Shown here: positions 1-7,768 of the stretch, in pieces
How the letters are laid out: each line of letters opens with the position of its first letter
How positions within the stretch are numbered: the stretch's first letter is position 1
From: Methanosaeta sp. PtaU1.Bin112
GTDB lineage: Archaea; Halobacteriota; Methanosarcinia; Methanotrichales; Methanotrichaceae
Assembly: GCA_002067705.1 (NCBI GenBank)
Contig: MVRL01000086.1
Location: 62,001-126,000, forward strand
Reading direction: 5' to 3'
DNA: 64,000 nt
The notes under the pieces: model-generated
What the model was told of the DNA's origin: nothing
The model's database searches: none
Seen by the model: the letters and a program-made list of their open reading frames with translations, nothing else
Program-made: the position numbers and the translations under genes

Positions 1-291
1 TTGGCCACGCAGGACCAGCGCGACCTGGAGAGCGCAGGAGTCACCCAGAGCATGGGGCTGTACAACGAGTCCCTGCCCATTTATGACAGGGTGATCGCTC
101 GCAATCAATCTAACTTCATGGCCTGGTACTACAAGGGCACAACTCTCTCGAAGATGGGCAGATATGACGAGGCGGTAGCCTGCTTTGACAGGGCCCTGCA
201 GATCAAGCAGAACCTCACGGCCGCGCAGGATGCCAGAAAGGAAGCGCTCCAGAAGCTGAACAGGACAGATCTCTATGATATCAAGGTCTGA
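1..291 (+). CDS. TPR-repeat protein, 5'-truncated by window edge
   Basis: This is the C-terminal end of a tetratricopeptide-repeat protein. About residues 39-72 form one good TPR unit (WYYKGTTLSKMGRYDEA, then FDRALQIK), preceded by a half repeat. TPRs are helical protein-interaction scaffolds, so no reaction can be assigned. The first base of the window is a TTG, which could be a start, but the missing first half of a repeat makes it more likely that the gene begins upstream. Its last 17 bases overlap the next gene. Confidence 0.6.
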   Translation: MATQDQRDLESAGVTQSMGLYNESLPIYDRVIARNQSNFMAWYYKGTTLSKMGRYDEAVACFDRALQIKQNLTAAQDARKEALQKLNRTDLYDIKV

Positions 292-709
292 CAGGATCTC
301 CCGGCAAGAGGAGGTTAACGAGCTGTTCGAGCAGCTCGGCCAGGTTCTGGAACATGGAGTCGAGGCCCTGCTCATCGGTGGAGCCGTTTTGCTGGAATTT
401 GGGCTCAAGGATGCCACCAAGGATATCGATGTCGTCTGCCGGAGCGAAGAGGACAAGGAGAGGCTGCTTGCTGCCGCCAAGTCCCTGGGCTTTGAGATCG
501 TCGGCCCGGAGAAGAGGCATGAGAGGCTGGGCGTTAGCTGGCTGGCTGTGAAGGGCGGGCGCAATCTGGACATCTTCGCCCAGCGGATCTCCTATGACTT
601 TGATCTCTCCGAGGCTGCTCCATCCAGGTCATGGCAGGCCTGCTTCTTTCCTTCCTGGGCTATGATGCATTCTTCCTGGCGATTGCGGGAATGGTTGCCA
701 TTGGCGTAG
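275..709 (+). CDS. Nucleotidyltransferase-like protein, truncated
   Basis: The N-terminal ~115 residues resemble the small DUF6036/AbiEii-like nucleotidyltransferase-fold proteins: GG at residues 35-36 followed by DID at 50-52, the usual GG...DxD metal-binding arrangement, then a strand-rich segment ending RNLDIFAQRISYDFDLSE. After that point the reading turns into Arg/Trp/Ser-rich nonsense lying in an alternative frame of the downstream membrane-protein gene. Family members normally continue for another ~50 helical residues, so the gene seems to have lost its 3' end. Probably non-functional; the substrate is unknown. Confidence 0.5.
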   Translation: MISRSDRISRQEEVNELFEQLGQVLEHGVEALLIGGAVLLEFGLKDATKDIDVVCRSEEDKERLLAAAKSLGFEIVGPEKRHERLGVSWLAVKGGRNLDIFAQRISYDFDLSEAAPSRSWQACFFPSWAMMHSSWRLREWLPLA

Positions 710-957
710 TTCTGGTCCGCCGCTGGAGAGCGGGCGATCAGCCGGAAAAGGACGAGAGGACGAATAAGCTGGGCGCATTCAGCCAGGCATATTCCTATCT
801 TGTGAGCCGTATCCTGGCACTGGCACTGTTCATCGCCGTATACCTGAAAATGATTGATAGCTATACAATAGCCGCCCTGCTGATTATCATTTATACTATG
901 GCGGCAAGCGCCATAGCCTTCCTGCTGATCTTCAGAAGCCGGGCAGACATCGAGTGA
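631..957 (+). CDS. Small membrane protein, DUF2178-like
   Basis: A 108-residue hydrophobic protein with membrane segments at about residues 3-27, 60-75 and 80-101. The soluble link carries [17 protein letters not shown], like the D-E-R-T motif of DUF2178 membrane proteins, which in archaea often sit directly upstream of a small Xre-type HTH gene, as here. Most such proteins have one more N-terminal helix; its absence, and the overlap with the broken nucleotidyltransferase frame, suggest a deletion joined the two genes. Stop codon overlaps the HTH gene start region (gtga). Confidence 0.55.
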   Translation: MAGLLLSFLGYDAFFLAIAGMVAIGVVLVRRWRAGDQPEKDERTNKLGAFSQAYSYLVSRILALALFIAVYLKMIDSYTIAALLIIIYTMAASAIAFLLIFRSRADIE

Positions 958-1173
958 ACATGAAAACGCGCATCAAAGAGCTGCTAGCAAGACATAAACT
1001 CACTCAAGAAGAGCTGGCCCGCCTGGTAGGGGTGCGAAGGGAGACCATTCTCTTTCTGGAGACGGGAAAGTACAACCCTTCCCTCAAGCTGGCTTACAAG
1101 ATCGCTCTGGCTTTGGAGGCCGACTATCAACGAGATATTCCTGTTTGAGGAAGAAGATCTGCAAAATTCATAA
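954..1173 (+). CDS. Xre-family HTH regulator with a frameshift near the C-terminus
   Basis: A short Xre/Cro-type DNA-binding protein: helix-turn-helix around [17 protein letters not shown], followed by the conserved [18 protein letters not shown]. Start is GTG 954 or ATG 960. In the main frame it ends at 1148 with an atypical tail (YQRDIPV). If the T at 1125 is skipped, the frame continues as [16 protein letters not shown] and stops at 1171-1173, which is the normal acidic ending of this family (usually 65-72 residues). So the sequence shows a one-base insertion or a base-calling error. Normally such a protein would regulate the adjacent membrane-protein gene. Confidence 0.65.
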
Positions 1174-1277
1174 GTATCATGGGGGCTTGCCCGAAGATCT
1201 TTCTTTTTTCGCAATATCGCAGACTTATGTCATTCTCGCCCTGCAGTCTCCCGAATCGCCCAAAAAAATCCGCAATC

Positions 1278-1290
1278 CTTATATCGTCTC
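1278..1290 (+). promoter_or_regulatory. Probable archaeal TATA-box promoter
   Basis: CTTATATC at 1278-1285 lies about 24-30 bases upstream of the GTG at 1308, which fits a leaderless transcript for the hydrolase gene. The 13 bases CTTATATCGTCTC are identical to those in the gyrB promoter region (42403-42415). Confidence 0.45.
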
Positions 1291-1307
1291 CTCTCACCAA
1301 TCGCCCT

Positions 1308-2690
1308 GTGAAGATCGGCATTGGACGGCCTAGAAAAAAGAATCCCGCCGGTATCGGCATCCTACTGCTCCTGATCATTGTTGCAGCCGGAGGAGCGTAT
1401 GCCTGGCATGAGTACGATGAATTCTTCTCCGTCCCGACCAGCCGCCTGGATGCCGGCGATTTCTACCAGGAGATGCCTCCGGATGAACACCATCACTATC
1501 TGCAAATCCCTCTGGATCATGGCAATCCGTCTCAGGGAAACTTCACCGCCTTTTACCTCCTCTCGCCGGGATTTTCCTCTGGAAGGGATGTGATCTTCTG
1601 GCTCTTCGACAACCAGCAGGAAAGGGTGGGGATGATCAACAGCTCCGCGGACTTCGAGTACTTCGAAGAGATCCTGAGAGGGCAGTCTTATGTCCTCATG
1701 GGAAACCGCGGCGTGAGTCCCACCCTCTTTCCCGAGGTCTTCAACAAAGATGGCTCCACGAATTATTCGCGGGCATTGAGGCTCTATGGCTCCCGGCAAC
1801 AGGTGGAGGACATCGAGGCAGTTCGACAGGATATGCAAAGAAAGGGGCTTCTGCCTGAAGACGGCAGAATCATGCTCTACGGAGGGTCAGGCGGCGGCTT
1901 TCTGGTTCAGCAGTACCTGGACAGATACGGCGAGCATGTATCCAGAGCTATGATTGAGTGCAGCGGCGCCCCCGATCTGGCGGCACTGCACAACACAACA
2001 TTCATGAAAGAGACATTTCTATCCGACGAGAGCCTGGCCAATTCCTATTTTTCCCTGATGCAGAATGGAAGCGATACCGCGTCTCTGGCCTTTATGCTCT
2101 ACAAAATAGGCCTCGCCGGAGATGTGCAGCTTCAAAATCTAATCGTAAGCATTAGGAGCGGCACACCTTCGCTTGAAGGAGAGCTGGCCTACATTACAGC
2201 CTGGCTTAATCCCGCCAATAATTTTCCCCTCGTGCGCCGGATGCTTGACGCACCCAGGGAGCTGGAGGTCAAGGTGAGAGTATACGAGCTTGTCGGAGAT
2301 GATCTTGAAAGCTACCATCCCGCCTCTGCTCAAAAGGTCTGTCTGGGCTATGAATGGATCAAGGTCATCCTGGCAGATTTTCTCAAAGCCCATGAGGGCG
2401 GCAAGATACCAGTAACGAAAATTCAGCTGAACCGTTCCAGCTATGACGGAGAGGTGATGATCTGGTCTGCTGCATTTGATCAGGTATTTTCTGAGCAGAT
2501 GGGGAAATGGATGCGCGAGTTATATCCTCACGCCAGGCTGGCGATATTCAGCGACAGCCACGAGCGCAGAAAAGACCCGGAATACCGGCGAGAGTTCAGA
2601 AAGGCTTTCTTTCAGCATGGTTTGTACTCTCCAGAGGTCCAGGCCTATTTTGATGATCCGAGACAGCTGAACGCTGCCGAAAAGGTTTGA
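1308..2690 (+). CDS. Membrane-anchored/exported alpha/beta hydrolase (peptidase-like)
   Basis: An exported serine hydrolase, perhaps an aminopeptidase of the S33/S37 type. From GTG 1308 it is 460 residues: basic start (KIGIGRPRKK), a membrane segment at about 13-33 (uncleaved anchor or signal peptide), then the alpha/beta-hydrolase domain. The region LQIPLDHGNPSQGNFTAFY recalls secreted tripeptidyl aminopeptidases. The nucleophile elbow is GGSGGG with Ser194; His418 (SDSHE) is a candidate catalytic His. The frame is open further upstream (to 1179) but that part has no hydrophobic or family-like sequence, and a TATA box just upstream of 1308 supports the later start. Substrate unknown. Confidence 0.7.
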   Translation: MKIGIGRPRKKNPAGIGILLLLIIVAAGGAYAWHEYDEFFSVPTSRLDAGDFYQEMPPDEHHHYLQIPLDHGNPSQGNFTAFYLLSPGFSSGRDVIFWLFDNQQERVGMINSSADFEYFEEILRGQSYVLMGNRGVSPTLFPEVFNKDGSTNYSRALRLYGSRQQVEDIEAVRQDMQRKGLLPEDGRIMLYGGSGGGFLVQQYLDRYGEHVSRAMIECSGAPDLAALHNTTFMKETFLSDESLANSYFSLMQNGSDTASLAFMLYKIGLAGDVQLQNLIVSIRSGTPSLEGELAYITAWLNPANNFPLVRRMLDAPRELEVKVRVYELVGDDLESYHPASAQKVCLGYEWIKVILADFLKAHEGGKIPVTKIQLNRSSYDGEVMIWSAAFDQVFSEQMGKWMRELYPHARLAIFSDSHERRKDPEYRREFRKAFFQHGLYSPEVQAYFDDPRQLNAAEKV

Positions 2691-2707
2691 TAGCGGCGGC
2701 CAGGAAA

Positions 2708-3799
2708 TTACAGCCTCGCCGCCCTCTGCCGCAGCAGGTGATCGGCCAGCACCAGTGCGCCCATCGCCTCGGCCACGGGCACAATCCTGGGAGGGATCGC
2801 CGGGTCGTGTCTGCCTTTGATCTCGATCTCCGCCTCTTCGCCCTGGACGAGGTCCACTGTCCGCTGCCGCTTGCCGATGGAGGGCGTGGGCTTGACCGAT
2901 ATTGTGCAGACAATGGGCGCTCCGCTGGAGATTCCGCCCAGGATGCCGCCAGCATTGTTGCTCTCAAATTCGACCATTCCATCCCGTAGGAGGAGCGGAT
3001 CGTTCATCTCGCTTCCCCGCATTGCGGCGCAACTGCGGCCAGCACCTATCTCCACCGCTTTGACCGCTCCGATGCTCATGAGCGCCTTGGCGAGGTCCGC
3101 GTCCAGCTTGTCGAAGACCGGCTCGCCCAGGCCAGCAGGCACGCCCGTGGCAGCTATCACCACCACTCCGCCCAGGCTGTCGCCCTCCCCTCGCACCTGA
3201 TCCAGCCGCTCCAGCATTCTCTCCGCAGCAGCGGCATCAGGACAGCGAACTGCATTGCTTTCCGCCTGGGCGGAAAGCACGGACAGATCTCTGGAGGGTT
3301 CAATCTCCGCCACGATCCCGCCCAGCTCAGTCACATAGGCGGCGACAGTAATGCCAGCTTCGCTCAGCAGCTTCTTGGCGACAGCCCCGGCGGCAACCCG
3401 GCCCACCGTCTCCCGCGCCGAGGCCCGGCCTCCGCCGCGGTGGTCACGCACCCCGTATTTCATCTGATAGGAGTAGTCGGCGTGCCCTGGCCTGGGTCTA
3501 TCTCTAAGAAGATCATAAGCGGAGGAGTTAGCATCCTTGTTCCTTACGAGCAAGGAGATGGGAGTGCCTGTGGTCCTGCCCTCGAAGATGCCGGAAAGAA
3601 TCTCCACCCGATCCTCTTCCTTGCGAGCGGTGGAGGCGCGGCTCTGGCCTGGCTTTCTCCGGTCCAGCTCCTTCTGAATATCCGCTGCGTCCAAGGCCAG
3701 GCCCGCCGGGCAGCCGTCCACGACCACGCCCACGGCTCTGCCATGAGATTCACCCCAGGTGGTGATGCGAAATAGTGTACCAAAGGTGTTTCCGGACAT
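2708..3799 (-). CDS. aroC: Chorismate synthase
   Basis: Converts 5-enolpyruvylshikimate-3-phosphate to chorismate, the last common step of aromatic amino acid synthesis, with reduced FMN as cofactor. The 363-residue protein has the family signatures in order: GESHG near residue 15 ([20 protein letters not shown]), RPGHADY (about 83-89), the GGRASARET block (about 105-113), and the C-terminal RHDPAIPPR block. Length is normal for the family. It converges with the upstream hydrolase gene. A degenerate copy of its central region lies at 5418-5553. Confidence 0.96.
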   Translation of the reverse strand: MSGNTFGTLFRITTWGESHGRAVGVVVDGCPAGLALDAADIQKELDRRKPGQSRASTARKEEDRVEILSGIFEGRTTGTPISLLVRNKDANSSAYDLLRDRPRPGHADYSYQMKYGVRDHRGGGRASARETVGRVAAGAVAKKLLSEAGITVAAYVTELGGIVAEIEPSRDLSVLSAQAESNAVRCPDAAAAERMLERLDQVRGEGDSLGGVVVIAATGVPAGLGEPVFDKLDADLAKALMSIGAVKAVEIGAGRSCAAMRGSEMNDPLLLRDGMVEFESNNAGGILGGISSGAPIVCTISVKPTPSIGKRQRTVDLVQGEEAEIEIKGRHDPAIPPRIVPVAEAMGALVLADHLLRQRAARL

Positions 3800-3808
3800 A
3801 ATTGAGCC

Positions 3809-4447
3809 TCAAATGCCAACTTTCGCCTTGAGCTTTGAGATATCGCTTTCTATCCGCCTTAACCGATCATCCAGAGACTCTTTCTTCTCAGAAATCTCAT
3901 CAATAATAGCCTCGCGATTCTCGTCTAACTTGAGGATCACCTCATCTCGGGAGGTTTTTATCTCCTGGACGAGATCCGCTCGGGTCTCCTCCAGCTTGGC
4001 AATTGTGGCGTCCTGCTTTTCCAGCATCTTATCCTGCTTTTCCAGCATCTTATCCTGCTTTTCCAGCATCTTATCCTGCTTTTCCAGCATCTTATCCTGT
4101 TTGCGATCAATGCGCAGGAGGGCAGGAATGCCTTTGTTAAGCTGGTCTGCCGAAAAATAATGCATGAACGCATCCAAGGACATAATCTGCCCACCGTAAT
4201 CCTCAAAAGCAATATCCACGACATCTGCGCCTTCGGGACTTTCGTTCTGGGCAAACACTTTAAATTCTGCCAGTTGCTGTTTCTCACCTTCGATAAATGC
4301 CAGTAGAACCTGATTGCCGCCATCGGACTGATTTCTAGCAAAAAACCTCTCGCAGCCCAATTCCATCGCTCTGGTGAAAAGGAAAAACCTGTAGCCCACC
4401 TCATGAACCCTATTGCCCTTAATGATCACCTTAAGCTTCATTAGCAT
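3809..4447 (-). CDS. Acylphosphatase-like domain fused to a coiled coil
   Basis: Residues 3-90 match the acylphosphatase fold: KGNRVHEVGYRFF, then ARNQSDGG. The catalytic Arg (R20) and Asn (N39) of acylphosphatases are kept, so hydrolysis of acyl phosphates is possible, though the usual GRVQGVGYR loop is altered. Residues 118-205 are a long charged coiled coil that begins with four copies of the heptad KQDKMLE, encoded by nearly identical 21-base DNA repeats. A standalone acylphosphatase is ~90 residues, so this is an unusual two-part protein of 212 residues. Start ATG 4447 or 4441. It stands between aroC and a long AT-rich gap; partner unknown. Confidence 0.65.
   Translation of the reverse strand: MLMKLKVIIKGNRVHEVGYRFFLFTRAMELGCERFFARNQSDGGNQVLLAFIEGEKQQLAEFKVFAQNESPEGADVVDIAFEDYGGQIMSLDAFMHYFSADQLNKGIPALLRIDRKQDKMLEKQDKMLEKQDKMLEKQDKMLEKQDATIAKLEETRADLVQEIKTSRDEVILKLDENREAIIDEISEKKESLDDRLRRIESDISKLKAKVGI
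4021..4104. repeat. Four tandem 21-base repeats inside a coiled-coil gene
   Basis: Units start at 4021, 4042, 4063 and 4084. The first three are identical on the + strand (ccagcatcttatcctgcttt plus t) and the fourth differs at its end; a partial unit lies just before 4021. On the minus strand each unit encodes one heptad KQDKMLE, so the repeat adds or removes whole coiled-coil turns without shifting the frame. Confidence 0.9.
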
Positions 4448-4616
4448 AATTTTGTAGCCTGCTCGTTAATAAGCTCTTCCAGCATACAGGGCAGTTAGCA
4501 GCAAGATAGCTCCCGTGCTCATTCCTATGCCCAGATTAATGATTAATAAAAAAAGAGATCAATACGAAGATTGTACACACTCAAGTGTCTGCCTTCTCCG
4601 CCCATCGATCTTCTGA

Positions 4617-5339
4617 TCACCCTTCCATCGATTCATCGCCGGCAATCCCTGTCTGGGGAAAGATGTAGTTCACCCAGCAGAGGGCCACCAGAGATGTCCC
4701 ATACTTCTTCTCCACCTGGAGATAGTCGATGGCATAGGTTGGTTCAGAGAACTCATACTCACTGGCATTATATCTCCTGTTCACCTCACCCATCAAGGAG
4801 GTATGCAATGCATCTTTTGCCGCCGACCTGGCTTCTTCTTCAGCAACGGTCTGGTTCTCATATCTCTTCTTGTACTCAGCAGCAAACCCGCCGACCAGAG
4901 ATCCATCCAGGTTATTTACCCATATCCTGCCAACGCCGGTACACAGGGTATCGCCCTGAACTCCATTGAGATCGGACATGATGGTCTCAATGGCCGCTCC
5001 ATGATGGAAGTACTCCCGGGCTTCGCTCAAGTTGATCTCCTTTGATTCGGGAGGTAACACAGAGGTATACTTAAGCACATTGAAGTTCTCAATGCTCGCA
5101 TTCATCAGAGCCAGGTCGTAAGATCCCGTCTCCCAAGGATCGTCGCCCGGGCCCAAATCGGTGTCATTGTGACCCATGGTGACGAAGTACTCGTAGGGTA
5201 TCCTGTTTCCCAGGACCAGGCCGTTCATCATGCCCGTGTTATCGTCCGCCTGGTCCTCGCTGGCAAGAGCCGGGCCGGCCAGGGACGGAGCAAGCAGTAC
5301 TGCCACAAGGATCAGTGGCGCAGAAGCTATTAGTCTCAT
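4617..5339 (-). CDS. Pyruvoyl-dependent arginine decarboxylase homologue with a signal peptide
   Basis: Homologous to PdaD (PvlArgDC), which makes agmatine from arginine using a pyruvoyl group formed by self-cleavage at a serine. The core matches: SYDLALMNASIENFNVLKY-TS-VLPPESKEI, with the cleavage pair T92-S93 (the pyruvoyl-forming Ser is kept; Ser-Ser in M. jannaschii) and a Glu (E155, in GFAAEYKKRY) at the place of the catalytic Glu. Unlike the ~165-residue cytosolic enzymes it begins with a clear Sec signal peptide (LIASAPLILVAVLLAPSLAG, likely cleavage after ALA26) and has an acidic, Asn-rich body, pointing to action outside the cytoplasm. It may be an exported decarboxylase or a repurposed fold. 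Family assignment is fairly sure, activity is not. Confidence 0.7.
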   Translation of the reverse strand: MRLIASAPLILVAVLLAPSLAGPALASEDQADDNTGMMNGLVLGNRIPYEYFVTMGHNDTDLGPGDDPWETGSYDLALMNASIENFNVLKYTSVLPPESKEINLSEAREYFHHGAAIETIMSDLNGVQGDTLCTGVGRIWVNNLDGSLVGGFAAEYKKRYENQTVAEEEARSAAKDALHTSLMGEVNRRYNASEYEFSEPTYAIDYLQVEKKYGTSLVALCWVNYIFPQTGIAGDESMEG

Positions 5340-5417
5340 AATATGTTCCCCTTTTTTCTAAAAAAGTTGCCTCCATATTATATAGCATTTCGGTAGCATG
5401 CCTTCATCTAATGGTTT

Positions 5418-5553
5418 TATGCCACTCAGCTCTGACATATAGCCCACGACTACCACAACCACGGCCAGCAGCCGCATCTCGGCGACCACTCCCGCAGCAA
5501 CGCAACCAATCATTTCCCGGGCCGAGGCCGGCCACCGTCCAGATACCTGATAA
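5418..5553 (-). pseudogene. aroC: Remnant of a second chorismate synthase gene
   Basis: Read on the minus strand this gap translates as YQVSGRWPASAREMIGCVAA, then GVVAEMRLLAVVVVVVGYMS and ELSGI. It aligns with the aroC segment [40 protein letters not shown] of the intact gene at 2708-3799. The piece has no start, is joined to nothing on either side, and the match starts after an apparent deletion (the KYGVRDHRG part is missing). It is therefore best read as a decayed duplicate. Confidence 0.6.
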
Positions 5554-5560
5554 AAAAGAA

Positions 5561-6415
5561 TTAAGATTTCAGAACGTCAGCGATCAGCGACGCTACCGAG
5601 ACGGTGCTTACACCCTTGTCCAGGGTGTCAGTGGCCAGCACAGCCTCAACTCCGGAGCGATAGAGCTTGATAACTGCAGACCCGGTGAGGATGGGATGGA
5701 CCGCTGCCAGATAGACGCGACTGGCCCCCTGCTGGCGCAGCAGAGCTATGGCCGTAGCCATGGTGCCTCCCGTAGCGATCATGTCGTCGAAGATGACCAC
5801 ATCCCTGCCTTTAACCGCGATCTCCTTGGGAGCCATGGAGACCTCGGTTCCCGATAGCCTGGTCTTTTGCAGATAGTCGGAGTCGCAGCCCAGGCAGGCT
5901 GCCGCCGTGCGGGCCATTGCCATCGCACCCTTATCCGGTGAGATGACCACGGGATCCGTGAGCCCAAGGCTAGCGACTCGCTCCGCCAGCAGGCTTGTCG
6001 CATCCAGATTCTCAATAGGGCACTGGAAATGCGCCATAATGGATGGAGCATGGATGTTTATCAGATGAACATTACCATTCTTCAAAAACGGATTCAAGGC
6101 AGCAGCTACAGCCCTCGCAGTCATGGGCTCTCCCGGCTTGAAGATCTTATCCTGGCGAGCATATCCGAAGTAGGGTATGACCAATGAGACATGTCGATCC
6201 CAGCAGACATCCAGAAGCTGCAGGAGATAGACCAGGTCCTGATCGGTGGGAGTAGACTGGATTATTGCGATCTCATCATCGAGAGGCGTTACAACTTGCG
6301 AGTACGATTCGCCATCGGGAAATGTCTTGTAATCACAAAGAGCAAGCGTTTCATTTAAAAGTGCTGCCACCCGGCCAGCGAGAAGCTGGGAGGCAGGCCC
6401 TCCAATAATCATCAA
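5561..6415 (-). CDS. prs: Ribose-phosphate pyrophosphokinase (PRPP synthetase)
   Basis: Makes PRPP from ribose-5-phosphate and ATP for nucleotide, His and Trp synthesis. The 284-residue protein has the family marks: FPDGESY near residue 33, PYFGYARQDK (about 80-89) for ATP, and the PRPP-binding loop VVIFDDMIATGGTM (about 209-222). The short length is that of archaeal (class III-like) enzymes rather than the ~315 residues of bacterial ones. It follows a PmbA-type gene on the same strand with 9 bases between, so the two may be cotranscribed. Confidence 0.95.
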   Translation of the reverse strand: MMIIGGPASQLLAGRVAALLNETLALCDYKTFPDGESYSQVVTPLDDEIAIIQSTPTDQDLVYLLQLLDVCWDRHVSLVIPYFGYARQDKIFKPGEPMTARAVAAALNPFLKNGNVHLINIHAPSIMAHFQCPIENLDATSLLAERVASLGLTDPVVISPDKGAMAMARTAAACLGCDSDYLQKTRLSGTEVSMAPKEIAVKGRDVVIFDDMIATGGTMATAIALLRQQGASRVYLAAVHPILTGSAVIKLYRSGVEAVLATDTLDKGVSTVSVASLIADVLKS

Positions 6416-6424
6416 AAATCACCT

Positions 6425-7768
6425 TTAGCTTCCTACTACCTTCATTCGGACCTTAACAGTGGGCGTGACAATTGCCCCCACGACCCGCACATCTCTGCCA
6501 ACCTTGATATCCTTCAAAAGCTCAAAGAAATTTCCAGCCAGCATCAAAGAGCCTATGGGCCTTGCCACTTCGCCAGGCGCTATCAAGAAGGCATTTTTGG
6601 CCTCCACCGAAAAGTCGCCCGATATGGGATTAGCAGTATGAGCCCCAATGAGGCTGCCAACTACTATGCCATTTGTCTCCGCCCGAAGATCCCGGCTCTC
6701 TCTGGAGCCTACAATGAGATTTCGAACACCTACACTGGGAAGGCCGGAGTATCCGGCCCGCACGGCATTGCCAGTGGATTTTGTGCCCTCTTTGCCGGCG
6801 GTATAGCTGTCATAGAGATAGCCCTTTAAGATGCCATCCTCAATTAGGACCGTCCTCTGGGATGGCACACCTTCGCCATCGAAGGCTGAAGAATCTACAC
6901 CCCCGGAAAGAAGACCATCATCGACGATCAGGAAGCTTTCGGCGGAGACGCACTCCCCCAACCGCCCTCGAAGAGACGACCGACCTTTTTGCACATTGTC
7001 GGCAGAGACTGCAGGCAGCAGGGTATAATCGAGCAGCTCGGCCACCGCCAGAGGGTTTAGGAGAACATCATAAGTTCCGCTCTCAGCCTTAACGGCACCC
7101 AGAGAGGAACAAGCCTGCTCCGCTGCCGCGCGCCCGACCCCCTCCAGCGATGGCTGGTAAGACCGGGAAAAAAGGAAATCACTTCCGGTAGCCACATCCA
7201 ATCCTTTGGCAATGGTCTCTATCGAAGCATGCATGAGTGTTGAGGTCTCTACAAGCTGCATTCCCAGCGAGTTTATGACAAAATGGCTGCCACAGGCGCA
7301 AGCGACACTGCCGGATACTGGCTCAGCTCCCCGGACAGCCCTGCAGCCGGAGAGCATGCTCTCCGCCATGTCAAGGCATTCCTCTGGGCCGATCTCCTGC
7401 AAGCGAGAATCGAAGATGCCCTCCGGGTGCAATACCTTTCCAGGCACCGGAAGAGACCGCCAGGATTCATCTCTGCCTCTGGCCCGAGCGGACAGCACGG
7501 CGCTATTGGCCACATATTGCAATAGAGACATATCGCTGGTGCTGGAAAAACCCACACCGCCCGCGATGGCTGCTCGAAGTCCCAGGCCATGATGAAAGCT
7601 CTCGCTGGCCAGATCCACAGCATCCTTGCGCAAATCAATATCTACAGAGCGGCCCACCATGCCGTAGACCTCCGCCTGCTCTGCGCCCGCCTGCAAGGCC
7701 AGGGAGATTAGCTTGTGTCCGAAATTCAGGAGATCATCAAGACTATCCGATGTATCTGAGATCTTCAT
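6425..7768 (-). CDS. TldD/PmbA family metalloprotease subunit (TldE-like)
   Basis: A 447-residue member of the TldD/PmbA (modulator of DNA gyrase) family. It has the N-terminal domain (about 10-110, AGAEQAEVYGMVGRSVDIDL) and C-terminal domain with GNAVRAGYSGLPSVGVRNLI and the ending LMLAGNFFELLKDI. TldD subunits carry the zinc HExxxH motif; none is visible here, so this is the non-catalytic TldE/PmbA type partner. No TldD gene is in the window. Its start overlaps the end of the PAC2 gene by 26 bases, indicating cotranscription. Confidence 0.85.
   Translation of the reverse strand: MKISDTSDSLDDLLNFGHKLISLALQAGAEQAEVYGMVGRSVDIDLRKDAVDLASESFHHGLGLRAAIAGGVGFSSTSDMSLLQYVANSAVLSARARGRDESWRSLPVPGKVLHPEGIFDSRLQEIGPEECLDMAESMLSGCRAVRGAEPVSGSVACACGSHFVINSLGMQLVETSTLMHASIETIAKGLDVATGSDFLFSRSYQPSLEGVGRAAAEQACSSLGAVKAESGTYDVLLNPLAVAELLDYTLLPAVSADNVQKGRSSLRGRLGECVSAESFLIVDDGLLSGGVDSSAFDGEGVPSQRTVLIEDGILKGYLYDSYTAGKEGTKSTGNAVRAGYSGLPSVGVRNLIVGSRESRDLRAETNGIVVGSLIGAHTANPISGDFSVEAKNAFLIAPGEVARPIGSLMLAGNFFELLKDIKVGRDVRVVGAIVTPTVKVRMKVVGS

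Noticed and set aside
4021-4104. Possible CRISPR-like or regulatory repeat
   Set aside because: The 21-base units are contiguous, without spacers, and code for whole heptads.
5411-5857. 148-codon + strand frame over the prs 3' end
   Set aside because: It is antisense to prs and the aroC remnant, with Arg/Pro/Gln-rich, unnatural composition.
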